Source: Haliscomenobacter sp965225875 (GTDB taxonomy: Bacteria > Bacteroidota > Bacteroidia > Chitinophagales > Saprospiraceae). From it: a DNA stretch of 64,000 nucleotides. A program made the translations under genes and the position numbers. Positions 33,963 through 43,200 of this stretch are shown here, piece after piece (positions within the stretch are counted from its first letter, which is position 1; each line of letters starts with the position of its first letter). The stretch lies in assembly GCF_965225875.1 (NCBI RefSeq), contig NZ_CBDDBS010000003.1, positions 1,922,001-1,986,000 on the forward strand, read 5' to 3'. The notes under the pieces were generated by a model that saw only the letters and a program-made list of their open reading frames with translations, searched no databases and was not told the DNA's origin.

Positions 33963-34159
33963 ATAGCCCCGGACGACCGCAGGGCCGATCAGTTCTATTT
34001 TTCAAAAGGTCTATTTGCCCTGGGTTTCTTTATTTTGGGGTGAATTAATATTGTTGTATTACCCGAAACACTGTAGAGACGTTGCATGCAACGTCTCTAC
34101 CATGTCAGATTTTACTTCCAAATCTAGAACTGATCGACCCTGCGGTCGTCCGGGGCTAT
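33963..34159. repeat. Composite palindrome with nested 28-bp palindrome
   Basis: Outer arms 33963-33997 and 34125-34159 are 35 bp with one mismatch (start ATAGCCCCGGACGACCGC). Between them lies a perfect 28-bp palindrome at 34073-34100 centred on GTTGCATGCAAC. I recall this inner sequence type as widespread in other bacteria. It abuts the RAYT element. Confidence 0.75.
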
Positions 34160-34599
34160 GATAAGTTCAACCGCATCCGCGGTTTGTCATCCCAAAAACT
34201 CGGGATGATTCATGTTGGCGATTGATGAGGAAGTGTTGGTCGAGCGGGGGGCACTATTGGGATGTGCGCTACCGACTTAGGATTTCGCGCATCAAGTAAG
34301 CTTCATTTAATACAATTTACCTCAAGCCTTCCCATTAATGTCAAGGTGCGACCCTAGTGCATATTTTTGTGTCTGAAGGCATGAAAATAATTGAGGCAGG
34401 TCGTGCCCATTGCGCCTTGGTATCTGCCCCAGCAGGATCAATCATTTAGATTCTATCGTTCAATTAAACCAAACCTTAGTTGATATCGTATATTAAGTTG
34501 AAGGATCTAATTTTTATTTCGACTCGTCAGGATTTGTGCTTGTATACCAAAAAAACATGCGCAAAACTTGGCGTTGCACAGTATTGAAAAACACCCAAA
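34160..34599. other. Gene-free stretch upstream of the START-domain gene
   Basis: No credible gene. It holds one small inverted repeat (CATCCCAAAAACTCGGGATG near 34189-34208) of the CCCGAAT/ATTCGGG type found elsewhere in the window, and otherwise nothing I can name. The promoter of the next gene must lie here but no TAnnTTTG box is convincing. Confidence 0.4.
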
Positions 34600-35241
34600 A
34601 TGAAACGCCTTAGTCTGCTTGTATGCCTGATAACGAGTTTATCCGCTTATCACATGTCCGCCCAAAACAACGCCTGGAAATTCCGCAATGACCGCAATGG
34701 GATTCAGGTTTTTACACGCAAAGACAGCACTTCCGGTATTTTGGAAATAAAATTTCGGACTGAAGTCAAAGCCAGTTTAAATGCAGTGGTCGCAATGGCC
34801 TGCGACATTCCCAATCTAAAAAACTGGGCTTACCGCCTTAAAGAATCTTCTCAGGTAAAAGAGGTAAGTGAAACCGAAGGGTATTTGTACATGTACAGCG
34901 ATTTCCCCTTTCCTTTTTCTGATCGGGATATGATTGTCCATTACACTATGCAACAAAATCCCTATACAAAACAAGTTACGTTCGTAAGCAAATCCGTTTA
35001 CAATGCAATCCCCGAAAAAGACGGGGTGGTGCGGATTAAAATTATTGAATCCAAATGGACCTATACCCCTTTACCAAATGGTATAGTACGCCTGGAATAT
35101 CAGCTCAAATCAGATCCCGGAGGGAACATCCCAAATTGGCTGATCAACCTGGCTGCCGACGATGGCCCCATCAAAAGCATTGCAAATTTGAAAGAGTTCT
35201 TGCCCAAATACGAAAATGCAAAGGTGGCTTTTTTGAAATAG
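34600..35241 (+). CDS. Exported START-domain lipid-binding protein
   Basis: A 213-residue protein with a signal peptide (to YHMSAQ) and one START domain: FRTEVKASLNAVVAMACDI, LKNWAYRLKES, FPFPFSDRDMIVHY and a C-terminal helix (IKSIANLKEFLPKYE). START domains enclose a hydrophobic ligand such as a lipid or sterol. Secreted bacterial versions are common in Bacteroidota but uncharacterised. Single gene. Confidence 0.9.
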   Translation: MKRLSLLVCLITSLSAYHMSAQNNAWKFRNDRNGIQVFTRKDSTSGILEIKFRTEVKASLNAVVAMACDIPNLKNWAYRLKESSQVKEVSETEGYLYMYSDFPFPFSDRDMIVHYTMQQNPYTKQVTFVSKSVYNAIPEKDGVVRIKIIESKWTYTPLPNGIVRLEYQLKSDPGGNIPNWLINLAADDGPIKSIANLKEFLPKYENAKVAFLK

Positions 35242-35331
35242 TAAAACATGCACGATCTTAAGCAAAACGACATTTCGCTCAGCTTTTGCAGAGTATCATA
35301 AATGCGCAACTTCGCGCCAGCGGATTGATGG

Positions 35332-36090
35332 TTAAAAGTTTAAGCGGTTCGTGCCAAAGTTACCAGTGCTCTGCTGGTTGGCGATCACCGTGATGGACTC
35401 AATATCCGTGGTATTGGTCAATGTGCCTTCAAATTCAGAGGCATTGCCCTCGCGCACAAGCGATAAAGGCAGCTGAACGCTTGGCTGATTTTTATACGCC
35501 ACCTGGGCCAGCACCTTGAAATCAGCAGGCAACCAATAGGGCGGAGTAGAGCCGTTGGAAACCCTGCAGCCGCACATCATGGTGACCACTGCGGAAAGCT
35601 TATTGTCCTTCAGCGTGGGCGTATGCACGAGCAGGCCGGGTATCAACACGGTGGTTTTGTACTGGAGTTGAAAGGCGTTGAGTTGCATCGGCTGGCGGAT
35701 CGTCAGGGTTTTGAAGGTATCTTTTGGCCCCGGAATAGGGTATTCTACCACCAGTTCTGCGATTTCATTGGCGTTGTTCAGGTCGGCACTGCCTTTGGCG
35801 ACCACGGTGATGCCGGGCTGTGGGGTCAGGTAGTTGATCGTGACGGGTACCACGGCCTTGGTCGGGTTATTGGTCAGAATGGGTACTACGCTGGAGCTGC
35901 CGTCAAAATATGTGGGGCCAACTTCGCCATCATCCGGCGGATTGGTCTTGCCCGAATAATAGGCCAGCGGGTGCACTATGCCATTGATGAAAATAGAGAC
36001 CTTGATTTGGTGCGGTAGAAAGGCATTCTGGCCAATAAATTTTCCGCCAAGGGCCTGGAGGTAAACCTCAAAATTTGCTGTTGTGGACAT
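35332..36090 (-). CDS. Hypothetical beta-rich protein
   Basis: A 252-residue protein that I do not recognise. No signal peptide, no membrane segment. Regular alternation of hydrophobic strands and Pro/Gly/Asn turns suggests a beta-sandwich (VVPVTINYLTPQPGITVVAKG, TTVLIPGLLVHTP). A CGC triplet of residues (MMCGCRV) is the only cysteine pair. Single gene between the START protein and the tRNA. Confidence 0.65.
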   Translation of the reverse strand: MSTTANFEVYLQALGGKFIGQNAFLPHQIKVSIFINGIVHPLAYYSGKTNPPDDGEVGPTYFDGSSSVVPILTNNPTKAVVPVTINYLTPQPGITVVAKGSADLNNANEIAELVVEYPIPGPKDTFKTLTIRQPMQLNAFQLQYKTTVLIPGLLVHTPTLKDNKLSAVVTMMCGCRVSNGSTPPYWLPADFKVLAQVAYKNQPSVQLPLSLVREGNASEFEGTLTNTTDIESITVIANQQSTGNFGTNRLNF

Positions 36091-36292
36091 GGAAATAGGA
36101 TTGGTTATGGGTTTTGAATAAGCAGCAAATATAAGTGTTTGTTATTATTTGGCGTAAAACCACGCTCGTCCAAGTCTAAGCCATTGAAATCCATTTATTC
36201 TGTTTTCCTTTATTAAAGTTTTAGTGCTCCCCTGTCTGCATTCGCGACTTTACCGCGCAATGATAGATGCGATTTTACCTCAATTTTTACAA

Positions 36293-36338
36293 CAAAAAAG
36301 CCTCACCCTTAAATGAAGCTTTAAGAATGAGGCTTTTG
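36293..36338 (-). terminator. Rho-independent terminator of tRNA-Arg
   Basis: AAGCCTCA...TGAGGCTT stem extended by CTTAAA/TTTAAG, followed on the minus strand by a T-run, 9 bases past the tRNA CCA end. Confidence 0.75.
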
Positions 36339-36346
36339 GAAAGAAG

Positions 36347-36692
36347 TGGTGATCCCGTCAGGATTCGAACCTGAGACCTACTGATTAGCTTACCCCTACG
36401 GTTTTCACCGCGAACCATTGCTGGTTTTTGTGGTCTGGACTATCTCACCGCCATTTCAGGCGTGCCGCGTATAGTCTCTACGGAACCCTCACCTTTTACT
36501 GCCCGTCGGCATTTCAAAGGGTCATTGGTTTCCTCGGGATTGCCATATTCATGCCTGGTAGCGATGAACTTAGGTTTCCCCGATATAGCGGCCTTCACTT
36601 TACAGGTTACTTTTCCCTGCAAAGGCTCCTATTGTGCAGCTTATGCAGTGCACGCTGAAGTCAGTTGCTCTATCCAGCTGAGCTACGGGACC
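36347..36692 (-). tRNA. tRNA-Arg(UCU), interrupted by a group I intron
   Basis: Reading the minus strand, the 5' half has acceptor GGTCCCG, D-arm GCTC/GAGC, and anticodon-stem strand ACTGA followed by CTT. The 3' half starts CTAA, then TCAGT (pairs with ACTGA), variable AGGTC, T-arm TCAGG-TTCGAAT-CCTGA and acceptor CGGGATC-A with encoded CCA. Joined exons give the 7-base loop CTTCTAA, anticodon TCT, arginine. All seven acceptor pairs form (one G-T). The 269-base insert lies in the anticodon loop. Exon junction: C at either side makes the border ambiguous by one base without changing the product. Confidence 0.88.
36389..36657 (-). ncRNA. Group I intron in the anticodon loop of tRNA-Arg(UCU)
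   Basis: About 269 bases, beginning after U34 and ending in G, as group I introns do. Core elements seen on the minus strand: AGAGACTATACGCGGC and GAGATAGTCC, which supply the two P7 strands (GACTA/TAGTC), and the short A-rich joining segments GGGAAAAG and GAGGAAACC. Other bacterial group I introns in tRNA-Leu, tRNA-Ile and tRNA-Arg(CCU) are similarly small and self-splicing. No endonuclease frame is inside. Subgroup (IC3-like) is a guess. Confidence 0.82.
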
Positions 36693-36732
36693 AAATCAAA
36701 CTTAAATCAAACGCCCTTTCGCGTTTGCCCGG

Positions 36733-36740
36733 CAAATGTA
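36733..36740 (-). promoter_or_regulatory. Promoter of the tRNA-Arg gene
   Basis: On the minus strand, TTG followed by 20 bases and TACATTTG, a good match to the Bacteroidota TTG-N19-21-TAnnTTTG promoter. The box ends 41 bases before the mature tRNA 5' end. Confidence 0.6.
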
Positions 36741-37060
36741 CTCTATTTTTATTTTTTGCGCAATCTGGCGATCAAAAAGTCCAAAAAATCTCACTTGACT
36801 TTGTGGGCAAAGCGATGTATTTTGGAAAAGTTGAGTGGTTGCATGTGCGCTGCGCGCTTTTGAGGCTACGCCTCTTTTTGCTAAAGCGACATTAATGGGA
36901 GAACGGATGACACGGATTAAAGCGGATTAAAACGGATTTTCATCCCGCCTTCGGCGTGAGGGGATAAAAATCACGAAGGTATTTCCACCTGCTTCAGTGT
37001 TCAATTGCTATTATTTCACACTGGAAACTACAAGGATGAATACTTTAATGTTGAATGTAG
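36741..37060. other. Gene-free stretch with small hairpins
   Basis: No credible gene. Contains a terminator-like hairpin GAGGCTACGCCTC followed by TTTTT (36862-36879) and a short direct-repeat run of the form ACGGATTAAAGCGGATTAAA (about 36913-36941). Nothing else is identified. Confidence 0.45.
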
Positions 37061-37159
37061 GCTTTTCTTAGGTGCCCTTAGGTGTCTAAGGTGGTTCAAT
37101 TTAAAACAACTAAAAAAATTTTGAACCACCTTAGACACCTAAGGGCACCTAAGAAAAGC
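37061..37159. repeat. Perfect 39-bp palindrome, family B, copy 1
   Basis: Arms 37061-37099 and 37121-37159 are exactly complementary over 39 bp, with a 21-base A/T-rich loop. Each arm is itself made of repeated TTAGGTG/CTAAGGTG words. A relative with the shared CTAAGGTGGTTCAA end is at 48734-48837. Confidence 0.85.
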
Positions 37160-37288
37160 AGCGTTCACAATCCATGGGACTAGCCATCCACCAATCTCAA
37201 CTTTTAAACGCCCGACTGTGTTCCAAATTAGTCCTTTGCCCACACTGCATCGCTACCCATATTCACTCATGTTAACCCAAACGTTGCC

Positions 37289-38185
37289 ATGATCTATCGT
37301 TACCTGTACCCACTTTTTTCCCGCAAGCGTTTTTACGCTTCGGTGGTTTTGTTCGGATTTTTGGCCTACACCTACGATACCATAGAGGTGAGGCTGACCG
37401 ACGAAACAATGCTGCGCAAACTTGCCGAAAACGCCTTTGCCTATGTGCCCAAGGTGACCCATTTCCGGCAGTGGGGGCGCGAGATGCGCTACGTACAGGT
37501 AGGTGACGCCAGCAAACCCCTGATCCTGTTCATCCACGGCGCGCCCGCCTCTTCCTCCTTCTGGATGGACATGCTGAGCGACAGCACCCTGCTCTCCCAG
37601 GCCAAACTCATGGCGGTGGACCGCCCTGGTTATGGCTATTCCGGCTACGGCGATCCCGAAACTTCGGTCAAAAAACAGGCGGCGCTTATTGCCGGCATTT
37701 TGCAGGAAAAACGGGCCCTCCACCAGCAGATCATCGTACATGGCTCCTCGTATGGAGGCACGGTTGCAGCGCGATTGGCGATGGATTATCCCGAATTGGT
37801 AGATGGACTGCTGTTGCAATCTGCTTCCCTCAAACCCGGTGCCGAAACCACCTATTGGATCTCCTACCCTACCCACCATTGGTCTTTGCGCAATTTTATT
37901 CCGGGTTCGATCCGCACCGCCAATGCCGAAAAACTCTCTCATAAGGCCGAATTGGAAAAAATGGTTCCACTGTGGCCCCGGATTCGCAGCAAGGTCATTT
38001 TGTTGCAGGGCATCGATGACACCTTGATTTTCCCGGAAAATGCACCTTTTGCCGCCAAAAACCTGGTCAATGCCGCTTCGGTGAGTTTGACCCTGGTGCC
38101 GGGCTCCAAGCATGATTTGTTGTGGACACAAACGGATTTGTTGAAAAGCTCTCTGCTAAAATTGATCCAAATTACTAAAAAATAA
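37289..38185 (+). CDS. Alpha/beta-hydrolase, membrane-anchored
   Basis: A 298-residue hydrolase. An N-terminal hydrophobic segment (residues 13-30, FYASVVLFGFLAY) probably anchors it in the membrane. Oxyanion motif FIHGAPASSSFW, nucleophile HGSSYGGTVA, acid in QGIDDTLIF and histidine in VPGSKHDLLW give a full triad. The substrate cannot be told; haloperoxidase, epoxide hydrolase or esterase activities all share this pattern. A strong terminator follows at 38191. Confidence 0.88.
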   Translation: MIYRYLYPLFSRKRFYASVVLFGFLAYTYDTIEVRLTDETMLRKLAENAFAYVPKVTHFRQWGREMRYVQVGDASKPLILFIHGAPASSSFWMDMLSDSTLLSQAKLMAVDRPGYGYSGYGDPETSVKKQAALIAGILQEKRALHQQIIVHGSSYGGTVAARLAMDYPELVDGLLLQSASLKPGAETTYWISYPTHHWSLRNFIPGSIRTANAEKLSHKAELEKMVPLWPRIRSKVILLQGIDDTLIFPENAPFAAKNLVNAASVSLTLVPGSKHDLLWTQTDLLKSSLLKLIQITKK

Positions 38186-38190
38186 AGCAG

Positions 38191-38213
38191 AAGCAGCTTC
38201 GCTGCTTTTTTTT
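38191..38213 (+). terminator. Rho-independent terminator
   Basis: AAGCAGC-TTC-GCTGCTT stem followed by eight T residues, 5 bases after the hydrolase stop codon. Confidence 0.85.
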
Positions 38214-38324
38214 ATAACCGCGACGACACGACGGCGCGACGATTCATTTGGCTGCGCCAAATGAGCGACGAAGTGTGCGAAGCACACGTAACGTCGCGCC
38301 GTCGTGTCGTCGCGGTTATAAAAA
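38209..38324. repeat. Perfect 33-bp GC-rich palindrome with inner hairpins
   Basis: Arms 38209-38241 and 38292-38324 match exactly over 33 bp and are built from CGACGACACGACGGCGCGAC. Inside are two smaller hairpins: ATTTGGCTGCGCCAAAT (38246-38262) and GTGTGC-GAA-GCACAC (38273-38287). A relative of the first, ATTTGGCGCAGCCAAAT, follows at 38325-38341. Confidence 0.8.
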
Positions 38325-38341
38325 ATTTGGCGCAGCCAAAT

Positions 38342-38551
38342 CCAATTCGCTCCTTGTATTCAAACTTAAATCCCTTTTTTTCTCAAAACGCCTAAACCCA
38401 ACATTATCAATACCCAATTCAGCATTTTAGGAATTTTCCCAAAGAAAAAATCAATTCCACGAAATTTTTCTTGCATTTCGTTTAGGGATACAGGCACTTT
38501 ATTTTACTTAATAGAAGAGAGCGCTACAAATCAAGCCATCGGATTACAACT
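38342..38551. other. Leader region of the sigma-factor operon
   Basis: No gene seen. AT-rich, must contain the promoter of the ECF sigma gene; I find no clear TAnnTTTG box. The ECF factor may recognise a different sequence here if the operon is autoregulated. Confidence 0.35.
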
Positions 38552-39106
38552 ATGGGCGTAAAAGAGCTAACCGACAAACAACTGGTCGTCTTGCTGCAAG
38601 AAGGCAATATCATGGCGTATGAAGAAATTTATCAACGCTATTGGTACAAGTCATTTACCTGGGCTTCGCATCAGGTAGGCGCAGCCGATGCCGAAGAATT
38701 GGTGCAGGAACTCTTTTTGAGTTTGTGGAACCGCCGGACGGAGGTGGTCATCAAACGACTCGATTTGTACCTCGCCGTTGCCATCAAAAACCAGGTCTAC
38801 ACCTTCTTCAAATCCCAGCTCAGTTACCGCAAATACCAGGAATACCTGCTGTTTAAGGAACTGGAAGAATCCCCCGATGGCAACCAAATCCTGAACTTCA
38901 AGGAACTGACCTCCGCCATAGAAAAGGCCCTAAGTCGACTCCCCGAAAAAAGTGCCGAAGTGTTTCGGCTTAGCCGCTATGAGAATCAACCCGTCAAGGA
39001 AATCGCCAAACACCTCAACCTGAGTGAAAAAGCGGTGGAATACCACTTGACCAAGTCACTAAAATTTTTGAAAGACACTTTAAAGTCATATCAGTCCGAG
39101 AATTGA
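38552..39106 (+). CDS. ECF sigma factor, FecI-like
   Basis: A 184-residue RNA polymerase sigma factor. Region 2 (IYQRYWYKSFTWASHQVG..DAEELVQELFLSLW) recognises the -10; region 4 (LPEKSAEVFRLSRYENQPVKEIAKHLNLSEKAVEYHL) is the helix-turn-helix for -35 binding. It is followed after 21 bases by a FecR-type anti-sigma factor and then a SusC with an STN domain, the standard trans-envelope signalling set-up in Bacteroidota. Confidence 0.94.
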   Translation: MGVKELTDKQLVVLLQEGNIMAYEEIYQRYWYKSFTWASHQVGAADAEELVQELFLSLWNRRTEVVIKRLDLYLAVAIKNQVYTFFKSQLSYRKYQEYLLFKELEESPDGNQILNFKELTSAIEKALSRLPEKSAEVFRLSRYENQPVKEIAKHLNLSEKAVEYHLTKSLKFLKDTLKSYQSEN

Positions 39107-39127
39107 TAAACCTTAAACTATGTTGAA

Positions 39128-40150
39128 ATGACTCAAAAGGAGTTCAATGAACTGTCCAAACGATACCTTGAAGGAAAAACCACTGCCGAAGAGGACCGAA
39201 AAATTCAAGCCTGGTATGACACACAGCCTGAGTTTCATCAGCACAATACCCCTGATGAAGCAGCTCAAACTATAGGTAAAAGAATCTGGTCAAACCTCCG
39301 TCAGGCGGTTTACCACAACTCCACCGACCGCATCACCCGCATGACCTGGATCATGGGCATTGCCGTGGGGATGATTTTGGCTTTTGTGTGGTTGAGCCAA
39401 TTTGAATTGCCACCACCACCAACGGAGGCAGCCGATCAAACCCGCCCTGCCGTGGCTCAACGTGGAATTGAACTCAAAAACACGACTTTTTCCGATCAAA
39501 AAATCACCCTGGCCGATGGTTCGCTGGTGGTACTAAAACCTGGAAGTAGCCTGGTTTACAACAAGAACTTCAATAAAACCAAAAGAGAATTGCACCTACA
39601 TGGTGAAGCATTTTTTGATGTTACCAAAAACCCCCACAAACCCTTTATCGTCCACGCAGGCAAACTAACCGCCGAAGTATTGGGCACCTCTTTCAACATC
39701 AAAAATGCCGAAGACTCAAAAAATGTTTTAGTCGACGTATTATCGGGGAAAGTATCGGTATACGCCGAAAAAAAAGCACCCAACGAGTCGAATTCAACAT
39801 CCGATCGGCCGAGCGTGATCCTGACCCCCAACCAACGGGTGAAATACCTCAGCGATGAAAATCGACTTGTCAAATCCATCGTTGAAGCACCCAAGTTCGT
39901 CATCAGCAAGGCGGAGGTTGAAAAACTCAGTTTTGTGGATGCGCCCATAGCCCAGGTTTTTGACGCCATTGAAACCGCCTATGGTCTGGAGATCATCTAC
40001 GATGAAGTAGTGATGAGCGACTGCACCATGACCACTTCTTTCGACGATGAAAACCTGCACGACAAATTATCTATCATTTGCAAGCTACTAGGCGCTTCCT
40101 TTAAAATGGTTGACGCTCAAATAGTTATATCCAGCAATGGCTGCCAATAA
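39128..40150 (+). CDS. FecR-type anti-sigma factor
   Basis: A 340-residue inner-membrane regulator. The cytoplasmic N-terminus (1-70) holds the sigma factor; residues about 73-93 (MTWIMGIAVGMILAFVWL) cross the membrane; the periplasmic FecR domain has FSDQKITLADGSLVVLKPGS and FFDVTKNPHKPFIV; the C-terminal DUF4974 region (FVDAPIAQVFDAIETAYG) resembles a secretin/TonB short domain and probably contacts the SusC STN domain. Encoded between the sigma factor and SusC, so the three act together. Confidence 0.94.
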   Translation: MTQKEFNELSKRYLEGKTTAEEDRKIQAWYDTQPEFHQHNTPDEAAQTIGKRIWSNLRQAVYHNSTDRITRMTWIMGIAVGMILAFVWLSQFELPPPPTEAADQTRPAVAQRGIELKNTTFSDQKITLADGSLVVLKPGSSLVYNKNFNKTKRELHLHGEAFFDVTKNPHKPFIVHAGKLTAEVLGTSFNIKNAEDSKNVLVDVLSGKVSVYAEKKAPNESNSTSDRPSVILTPNQRVKYLSDENRLVKSIVEAPKFVISKAEVEKLSFVDAPIAQVFDAIETAYGLEIIYDEVVMSDCTMTTSFDDENLHDKLSIICKLLGASFKMVDAQIVISSNGCQ

Positions 40151-40228
40151 ATGTCGCCATTGTGCCACGAGCAAAACATTACTTGCTGCTTATCACAAAT
40201 TTTTATTAACTTAACCAACATCAGAGGC

Positions 40229-43200
40229 ATGAAAAAAAATCTACTGCACCGTGAAAAATTGCTTCAGCTCATGAGAATCTCGCTTGCTCAAATCATTCTG
40301 GCTGGGCTTTTCGCGGGTATGGGTTACGCTCACCCTGCTTTTTCCCAGAAGGTGCTTTTGCAAAAGCTTAGTCTCAATCTAGAAGACAAAAAACTATGCG
40401 AGGTACTATTTCTGATTGAAAAGAAAGCCGACGTTCGTTTTTCCTATTTACCGAAACAGATTGATGCCGACAGAAAAGTAAGTATCCAGGCAGAGGAAGA
40501 AAGCCTGGAAAAAATCCTCGACCGGGTGTTCAAAAAAACGCCCATTCGTTACGAAGTTTTTGGTGCAAAACAAATTTTGCTGAGTAAAACGCCCCTGGAG
40601 CGTTACGAACAGCAGCCAGATTTGGAAAGTTTGCCCAAAATCCAGCCGATCGTCGCCCAAAAACCTGATTTCAGGGTACAGGGAACCGTTACCGACAATG
40701 CCGGAGAGCCTATGGTAGGTGCTTCAGTCGTGCTGGAAGGTACCACCCAGGGCGCGATCACCGATGCCAATGGCAAGTACACTTTGGATCTGGCCGATGA
40801 TGCCCGCAACGGCACGCTGATCTTTAGCTTTGTGGGCTACACCACCCTGCGCGTAGCCATTGATGGCCGGGCCACGGTGAACGTAGTACTGGAAGAAGGT
40901 AAAGTATTGGATGAAGTAATCGTGGTAGGTTATGGTACCCAGAAAAAATCTTCTTTGACTGGTGCTGTATCTTCAGTAAGTCAAAAAGACCTGAAGGCGC
41001 TGCCCGTTATCAGTTTGACCCAGGCTATTCAGGGTCGGGTGCCCGGTGTTTCGATCACCAACAACAGTAGCCCTGGTTCCGATCCGATCGTCCGCATCCG
41101 GGGGATTGGTTCGATCAGTTTGAACCCCAATCCATTGTATGTTATTGATGGTGTGCCTGCAGGCGGCTTAAACAACATCGATCCAAAGGATATTGAGTCC
41201 TTGGAAGTATTGAAAGATGCCAGTGCGGCATCTATTTATGGCTCAAGAGCAGCCAACGGAGTTGTTTTGATCACAACAAAAAAAGGAGCTGTCGGTAAGA
41301 TGAAAGTAAATCTGGATTCTTACTATGGTGTACAGTCCGCATGGAAAACCCTTGATTTACTCAATCGTGACGAGTACATTCGTTACGGAACTGCCCTGCT
41401 GACTGCTTCCAACCAGCCAGTCCCAGGCCGTTTTACCAACTTGAATACCCCGGTTTATGACGGAGCAAGTACCACTTTTGGCCAAACCGAAACGGATTGG
41501 CAAGATGTGATGTTCCGCTCTGCGCCGATTATGGATCACCAGTTGTCGATCTCTGGTGGCAACGACGTATCCCGGGTGTATACCTCTCTGGGCTACTTCA
41601 GCCAGGACGGGATCATGCCTGTTACCGATTACCAGCGCCAAAGTTTCCGCATCAACTCGGATCACAAAGTGGCCAAGTGGTTGACCCTGGGCCAAACCCT
41701 GTTGGTAGCAACGGACAAGCGTCGTTTGGAGCGCGACGGTGGGGGCCGTACTCAGATCCAGAATATCATGCGGATGATCCCTTACTGGCCAGTACGTGAC
41801 CCAACTAAAATTGGTGGCTTCAGTACCACTGCTCAAGGTTTGGACGCTACTGACCCTGAAAACCCACTGCGCATTGCCGAGCAGGAACAACGGTACCAGA
41901 TCGACAATGGGGTAAAACTGCTGGGTACTTTTTTCACCGAAGTGAAGTTCACCAATTGGCTGAAGTACCGCTTTGTTGCAGGTGCTGATTTTGCCAATAG
42001 CCAGTTTACCAGCTTCCTGCCCATCTACAACGATGGCAACCGCAGCCGGGTCATTGCTTCTCTGTCTGAAAACCGGAATAATTTCTTCTCTACTGTATTT
42101 ACCAACCAGTTGACCTTTGATAAATCTTTTGGCAATCACAATGTCAACATCATTGCGGTAGCAGAAAAGCAGGATGCCAAGTCAGAAGGTATCTCAGCCA
42201 GTGGTCAGCGCCCTGACAACAACATTCAGGTATTGCAGGGGATTTCGAACCCGAACGGTTCTTCTTCTCTGTCGCAAAACTCTTTGATTTCCTATGTCGG
42301 TCGTTTGACTTACGACTACGCTGGGAAATACTTGTTGGGTGCATCTATCCGTCGGGACGGTTCTTCCAAATTCGCTCCAGGCCGCAAATGGGGTATCTTC
42401 CCATCTGCATCGGTGGGATGGCGCATTAGTGAAGAATCATTCATGAAATCGATTACAGCAATTACTTCGTTGAAATTGCGGGCCAGTATTGGTCAAACGG
42501 GCTACAACGCCATTGGTGATTATGATTGGCAACCACTCATTTCGGCCAACAATACCATTTACCCATTTGGCAACACCACTACCAACTTGGGTTCTTACTT
42601 CAACCGTTTGGGCAACACTGGCCTGAGCTGGGAAGAAACGACCATGAGCAACATTGGTTTTGACCTGTCTTTATCACAAGGTCGTTTTGACATCAGTGCT
42701 GAGTTCTACAAGCGTAAAACGGATGGTCTGCTGTTGAGCGTTCCACTGCCTGAATCACTGGGTTTCTCTTCTAGCCCACTGGCCAACGTAGGCAGCATGC
42801 AAAACACTGGTTTTGAACTCGCTTTGGGTTACAACCACCGCAGTGCCGATTTCAACTGGAGCTTGACAGGTACTTTCGACATGGTTCGCAACAAGGTTTT
42901 GAGCCTTGCTACTCCTAACGCTACCATCAACTCTGGTAACAATGCCGACTTTGGTGGTTTTGACATCACTCGCACCCAGGCAGGTCGCCCCATTCAGTCA
43001 TTCTATGGCTGGCAGGTGGATGGCATCTTCCAAAGTGCCGCTGAGGTAGCTGCTGCCAATGCACTGGGTAACGACAATGCTCCCTATCAGAACGCCAGCA
43101 CTGCTCCTGGAGACATTCGTTTCAAGGACCTGAATGGTGATGGAAAAATTGACGGCACTGACCGTACTTTCCTGGGCAGCTATTTGCCTAAATTCTCCTA

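Noticed and set aside
36347..36692. tRNA-Leu(UAA) with the classic cyanobacterial-type intron
   Set aside because: The joined loop reads CTTCTAA (anticodon TCT) and the short variable loop of five bases excludes a leucine tRNA.
36462..36863. Plus-strand frame through the tRNA intron as a possible homing endonuclease
   Set aside because: On the wrong strand for the intron, without LAGLIDADG, GIY-YIG or HNH motifs.
37253..38131. 292-codon minus-strand frame over the hydrolase
   Set aside because: The plus-strand frame has a complete hydrolase triad.
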